Source: an uncultured bacterium (GTDB taxonomy: Bacteria > Cyanobacteriota > Vampirovibrionia > Gastranaerophilales > Gastranaerophilaceae). Taken from it: a stretch of 64,000 nt of DNA. The notes beneath the pieces are model-generated. The model did not search any database. It had not been told where the DNA came from and worked only from the letters and a program-made list of their open reading frames with translations. Location: contig CACWHC010000001.1 in the NCBI GenBank assembly GCA_902760645.1, positions 1 through 64,000 of the forward strand, in the 5' to 3' direction. A program made the position numbers and the translations under genes. Below, piece after piece: positions 61,447 to 64,000 of the stretch (position 1 is its first letter; every line of letters starts with the position of its first letter).

Positions 61447-61452
61447 ATTATA
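61447..61452 (-). promoter_or_regulatory. -10 box for leaderless comM mRNA
   Basis: TATAAT is followed by TGATTT and ATG 61440 on the minus strand. Confidence 0.65.
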
Positions 61453-61486
61453 CTACATTTTTTAATATTAGCAAAAATGTTTTTAA

Positions 61487-62206
61487 CTAATTATTTAGCC
61501 AATTAAAACAAATTTGTTTAAATTCATCTTCAAAATGAAGGTACAAATCTTCTGCATGACAGCCGTTCTCAAACAATTTAAACTCTTTTTTACATAAAGC
61601 TTTATCGTACAGCTCTTTTGTATGCCAACAGTGAACGGTAGGATCTTTTTCGCCTGCCAAAAACAATACCGGGCATTCAACTTTATCAATTATATCTGTC
61701 GGCTTTATCTTTTTTAAAGGAATCGGATAAGGTCTGACTGATAAGAATCGGCTTAACTCAAATTTTTTAAATGTTTCCCCCCAGGCTTCTTTTTTCCACA
61801 TTTGATTTTCGATTTTGCCAAAATCAGCAGGAGCCGAAACCGCTATTACCGAATTTATATTTTTATTTTGGGATGCATAAATTAAAGATGTACCTGCACC
61901 TAAAGAAAACCCTGCAAGATATATTTTTTTATAATTTTTTGTTTCCGCAAACTGAACTACCGCATCTAAATCCAATAATTCTTTTGCAGTAAAGGTAAAC
62001 CAGCCGCCGCTTTTTCCGTGTCCCCTGAAATCAAAACTTAATACATCAAACTGTTCAGAAAACATCTGAGCAATACTTTTAAAAGCACCCGAATCTTTTG
62101 TCATACACCAACCGGGACTGATAATAACAATGCCGTCATTTTGGTTTTCATAATAGTCTGCTGCAATTTTTACATTATCATTTGTTGTTAAACTTATAAT
62201 TTCCAT
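61487..62206 (-). CDS. Alpha/beta hydrolase
   Basis: 239 residues from ATG 62206. GIVIISPGWCMTK is the oxyanion strand, AGFSLGAGTS the nucleophile elbow (Ser), LAGEKDPTVHCWHT the Asp region and NGCHAEDL the His. FDFRGHGKSGGW is the usual second strand. Substrate unknown. TATAAT lies 7 nt before ATG with no ribosome site; an upstream TTG 62242 is less likely. Confidence 0.88.
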   Translation of the reverse strand: MEIISLTTNDNVKIAADYYENQNDGIVIISPGWCMTKDSGAFKSIAQMFSEQFDVLSFDFRGHGKSGGWFTFTAKELLDLDAVVQFAETKNYKKIYLAGFSLGAGTSLIYASQNKNINSVIAVSAPADFGKIENQMWKKEAWGETFKKFELSRFLSVRPYPIPLKKIKPTDIIDKVECPVLFLAGEKDPTVHCWHTKELYDKALCKKEFKLFENGCHAEDLYLHFEDEFKQICFNWLNN

Positions 62207-62259
62207 ACAATTTATTATAATATTCATAAATTCAATCTGCAAATACTTTATATATATGG

Positions 62260-62288
62260 TTGAGCAGTATGAAAAAATATGTTATAAT
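62260..62288 (+). promoter_or_regulatory. Sigma-70 promoter of the flavoprotein gene
   Basis: TTGAGC and TATAAT (62283-62288) with a 17-nt spacer, about 40 nt before ATG 62335. Confidence 0.6.
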
Positions 62289-62334
62289 AAACAATAGTTT
62301 TAAAGTACAATCCATATTATCCGGAGGGCAATTA

Positions 62335-62874
62335 ATGAAAAAGATAGTGATAATATCCGCATCACCAAGGAAAGAAGGTAACTCAGATATTTTATGTGAC
62401 AAATTTGTAGAAGGAGCAACCGATGCGGGTCACCAAACAGAAAAAATATTTTTAAGAGATAAAGATATAAATTACTGTATGGGATGTGGTTATTGCAGCA
62501 TTAGCGGCTTTAACGGATGTGCAAAAAATGATGATATGGATTCTATTTTAGACAAGATGATAGCAGCAGATGTTATAGTTTTTGCAACACCGATATATTT
62601 TTGTGCAATAGCAGGGCAATTAAAAACCTTTATTGACAGAATTTATGCAAAATATACAAAGATTAAAAACAAAGAATTTTATTATATTATGACTGCCGGA
62701 AAAGACGATTATGAAACCATACAGCATGCTCTTGGGGAATTTAAAGGGTTGCTCAGATATTTGGCAAACTCTCAGGAAAAAGGATACGTTTTTGCCGGCG
62801 GAGTAACCCAAAAAGGTGATATTAAAGATACGGAATATATGCAGCAAGCCTATAATATGGGTAAAAACGTATAA
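62335..62874 (+). CDS. Flavodoxin-fold NAD(P)H-dependent oxidoreductase
   Basis: 179 residues. Start ATG 62335 follows CGGAGGG; an earlier ATG would add 25 unlikely residues. KKIVIISASPRKEGNSDIL is the FMN-phosphate loop, CMGCGYCSISGFNGCAKNDD the Cys-rich segment of the iron-sulfur flavoprotein/NADPH-FMN reductase group, and FATPIYFCAIAGQLKTFIDRI the second FMN site. No further Fe-S domain. Confidence 0.9.
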   Translation: MKKIVIISASPRKEGNSDILCDKFVEGATDAGHQTEKIFLRDKDINYCMGCGYCSISGFNGCAKNDDMDSILDKMIAADVIVFATPIYFCAIAGQLKTFIDRIYAKYTKIKNKEFYYIMTAGKDDYETIQHALGEFKGLLRYLANSQEKGYVFAGGVTQKGDIKDTEYMQQAYNMGKNV

Positions 62875-62960
62875 TAAAACCATATTAAATACACCGCTTG
62901 CTTGATGTTAAAAAACTTTCGTCATTATACAATAGTAAAATATTTTAGCGGAAGGTTTTT

Positions 62961-63716
62961 ATGGCTGCAAATTTTGATTTTTTAAAAAAAACAGACAAAG
63001 ATATATTTGATATTATTGATGAAGCCGAATCATTATATCGTGATGAATATTTTGATCAGTGTATGGCTCAGGCAAGAAGATTTGGAGAAAATGTATGCAA
63101 AAAAGTTTTGGGCGACAAACGCACAACAGAGGATACATTTGACGAAATGCTTGCAACATTAAAAGACACAAGTTCAGGAGAAGAACAGGAAAAAGAATTT
63201 ATTGACGACTTATACTTCCTAAAAAAATACGGGAATGATGCCGTGCATTCATCCAAAGTAAACAAAAGCGGAATGGATGCACTTGAATGCTTAAAACGTG
63301 CATTCGAAGTTGCTATAAATTATGCTGTTTATACCAAGGGTGCTGATAAAGACATTTTAAAATTAAGATATGATACAGAACTTTTAGTTACCGGTAAAAA
63401 AGCTAAAAAATCTTTGTCTGAAAAATATCAGGAAGAAAGCCGCAAAACAACCTCAATAAAAGCAGAAAAGAAATCAACAGGAAATAAACGGGGAAGAAAA
63501 TCTAAAAAATCCATAAATATATTTCCGATAGGCTGGGGATTACAGAAGGAAAAACCTCAAAAGAAGGAACCAAAGAAAAAATTCACAAAGCAATCCTATT
63601 CTATGTCTGTACAAAATTCAGGGAAAAAGCATTCAATATTTTGGGTAATGGTAGGAATAACATCATTTATATCTATGATAATTATTTTGGGATTATTTGT
63701 TGCTACACGTTTGTAA
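62961..63716 (+). CDS. DUF4145-like protein with C-terminal membrane anchor
   Basis: 251 residues. Residues about 10-125 match the DUF4145 pattern seen with restriction and nucleotide-binding proteins (AQARRFGENVCKKVLG ... DDLYFLKKYGNDAVHSSK). Then come a Lys/Ser-rich linker (about 135-215) and a single C-terminal helix (SIFWVMVGITSFISMIIILG). GGAAGG precedes ATG. The tail-anchor orientation puts the domain in the cytoplasm. Role unknown. Confidence 0.75.
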   Translation: MAANFDFLKKTDKDIFDIIDEAESLYRDEYFDQCMAQARRFGENVCKKVLGDKRTTEDTFDEMLATLKDTSSGEEQEKEFIDDLYFLKKYGNDAVHSSKVNKSGMDALECLKRAFEVAINYAVYTKGADKDILKLRYDTELLVTGKKAKKSLSEKYQEESRKTTSIKAEKKSTGNKRGRKSKKSINIFPIGWGLQKEKPQKKEPKKKFTKQSYSMSVQNSGKKHSIFWVMVGITSFISMIIILGLFVATRL

Positions 63717-63778
63717 AATTAAAAATATAGATGTATAATATAGTTCCAAACTATATTTTTAAAGTGAAAGGTTTTTAT

Positions 63779-64000
63779 ATGAAAAAGGTTTTCCTGATTG
63801 TTATACTTGCATTGTTATTGCCAAGTGCCGGTTTTGCAGATATATATAACAGTTCGTATAACAATGGGCAACAATATATATCCCTGCATGCACCCGAATA
63901 TATGAAATTTTACGATTTAAATCCGACTGAAATTACTATCAAATTCAACCGGCTAAACGAAACTGCCGAAAAGCAATTATCGGGAAAAACCAAGGAAATA
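63779..64000 (+). CDS. Secreted protein, cut by the window end
   Basis: The first 74 residues are seen: a signal peptide (MKKVFLIVILALLLPSAGFA, cleavage before DIYNSS), then a Tyr/Asn-rich mature start and NPTEITIKFNRLNETAE. GAAAGG precedes ATG by about 9 nt. The frame is open to base 64000. Family not determined. Confidence 0.7.
   Translation, partial: MKKVFLIVILALLLPSAGFADIYNSSYNNGQQYISLHAPEYMKFYDLNPTEITIKFNRLNETAEKQLSGKTKEI

Overview
The window is A+T-rich bacterial chromosome and reads most like a gut non-photosynthetic cyanobacterial relative (Melainabacteria/Vampirovibrionia, order Gastranaerophilales). The placement is an inference from gene content. The cell envelope is Gram-negative: an Omp85/BamA protein with three POTRA domains as in cyanobacteria, an OmpH/Skp chaperone and a TolC-type protein. 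There are two type IV prepilin-like proteins with the FTLAEVLITLGIIGVVAA start, several cyanobacteria-like families (DUF2993-like, GerMN, DUF151, CtpA) and many unnamed secreted or envelope proteins.

Layout. 0.5-9 kb: a small secreted coiled-coil protein, a 721-residue unknown protein, then prfA-ylxR-infB on the minus strand and a membrane-associated unknown. 9.1-10.8 kb: a 521-bp element with 85-bp inverted repeats around a broken GIY-YIG nuclease, then a small HTH gene divergent from a prepilin that carries an in-frame 20-residue insertion. 10.8-17.6 kb: a glycosyltransferase and a TerC-like membrane protein, then a run from rbfA-truB to DUF151 and two very small genes. 17.7-18.4 kb: a second prepilin whose leader contains 13 C/G in a row and is out of frame as read. 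18.6-34.6 kb: leuS, a DUF2142 protein, rsmI, bamA-ompH-pdp, a soluble FlhA-C-like protein, a GH77 glucanotransferase, a barrel-like protein, an FtsB/DivIC-like protein, a TPR protein and a small HExxH protein. 34.6-38.3 kb (minus): dxs, an antiporter and a family 4 uracil-DNA glycosylase. 38.5-50.3 kb: a ferritin-like protein, a GT9 glycosyltransferase, tRNA-Cys, tRNA-Val, TspO, an unusual TolC fusion, a U32-like protein, ctpA, a frameshifted metalloprotease and pgi. 50.4-54.1 kb: a nucleotide-sugar cluster (manC, UDP-xylose synthase, UDP-glucose dehydrogenase). 54.1-55 kb: a histidine-kinase remnant and tRNA-Ser. 55.1-64 kb: housekeeping and unknown genes, including a PHP phosphatase, BrkB, nrnA, a DciA-like gene and yifB.

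How the genes work together. Envelope assembly (bamA, ompH, tolC-like, ctpA), glycan precursor supply and transfer (manC/uxs/ugd, GT2, GT9, DUF2142), glucan metabolism (pgi, GH77) and translation (infB, prfA, rbfA, truB, leuS, rsmI, ylxR, tRNAs) dominate. No prophage, CRISPR array, rRNA or transposase gene was seen.

Most notable: (1) a soluble FlhA cytoplasmic-domain homologue fused to a DUF4177-like domain instead of membrane helices; (2) two tRNA genes each followed about 210 bp downstream by an exact 20-nt copy of their own 3' end, the copy being split in the T-loop by a roughly 100-bp insert with inverted ends; (3) an in-frame insertion in one prepilin leader and a poly-G contingency tract in another; (4) eight genes with a -10 box exactly 6 nt before ATG, implying routine leaderless transcription; (5) a nuclease remnant inside near-perfect 85-bp inverted repeats.
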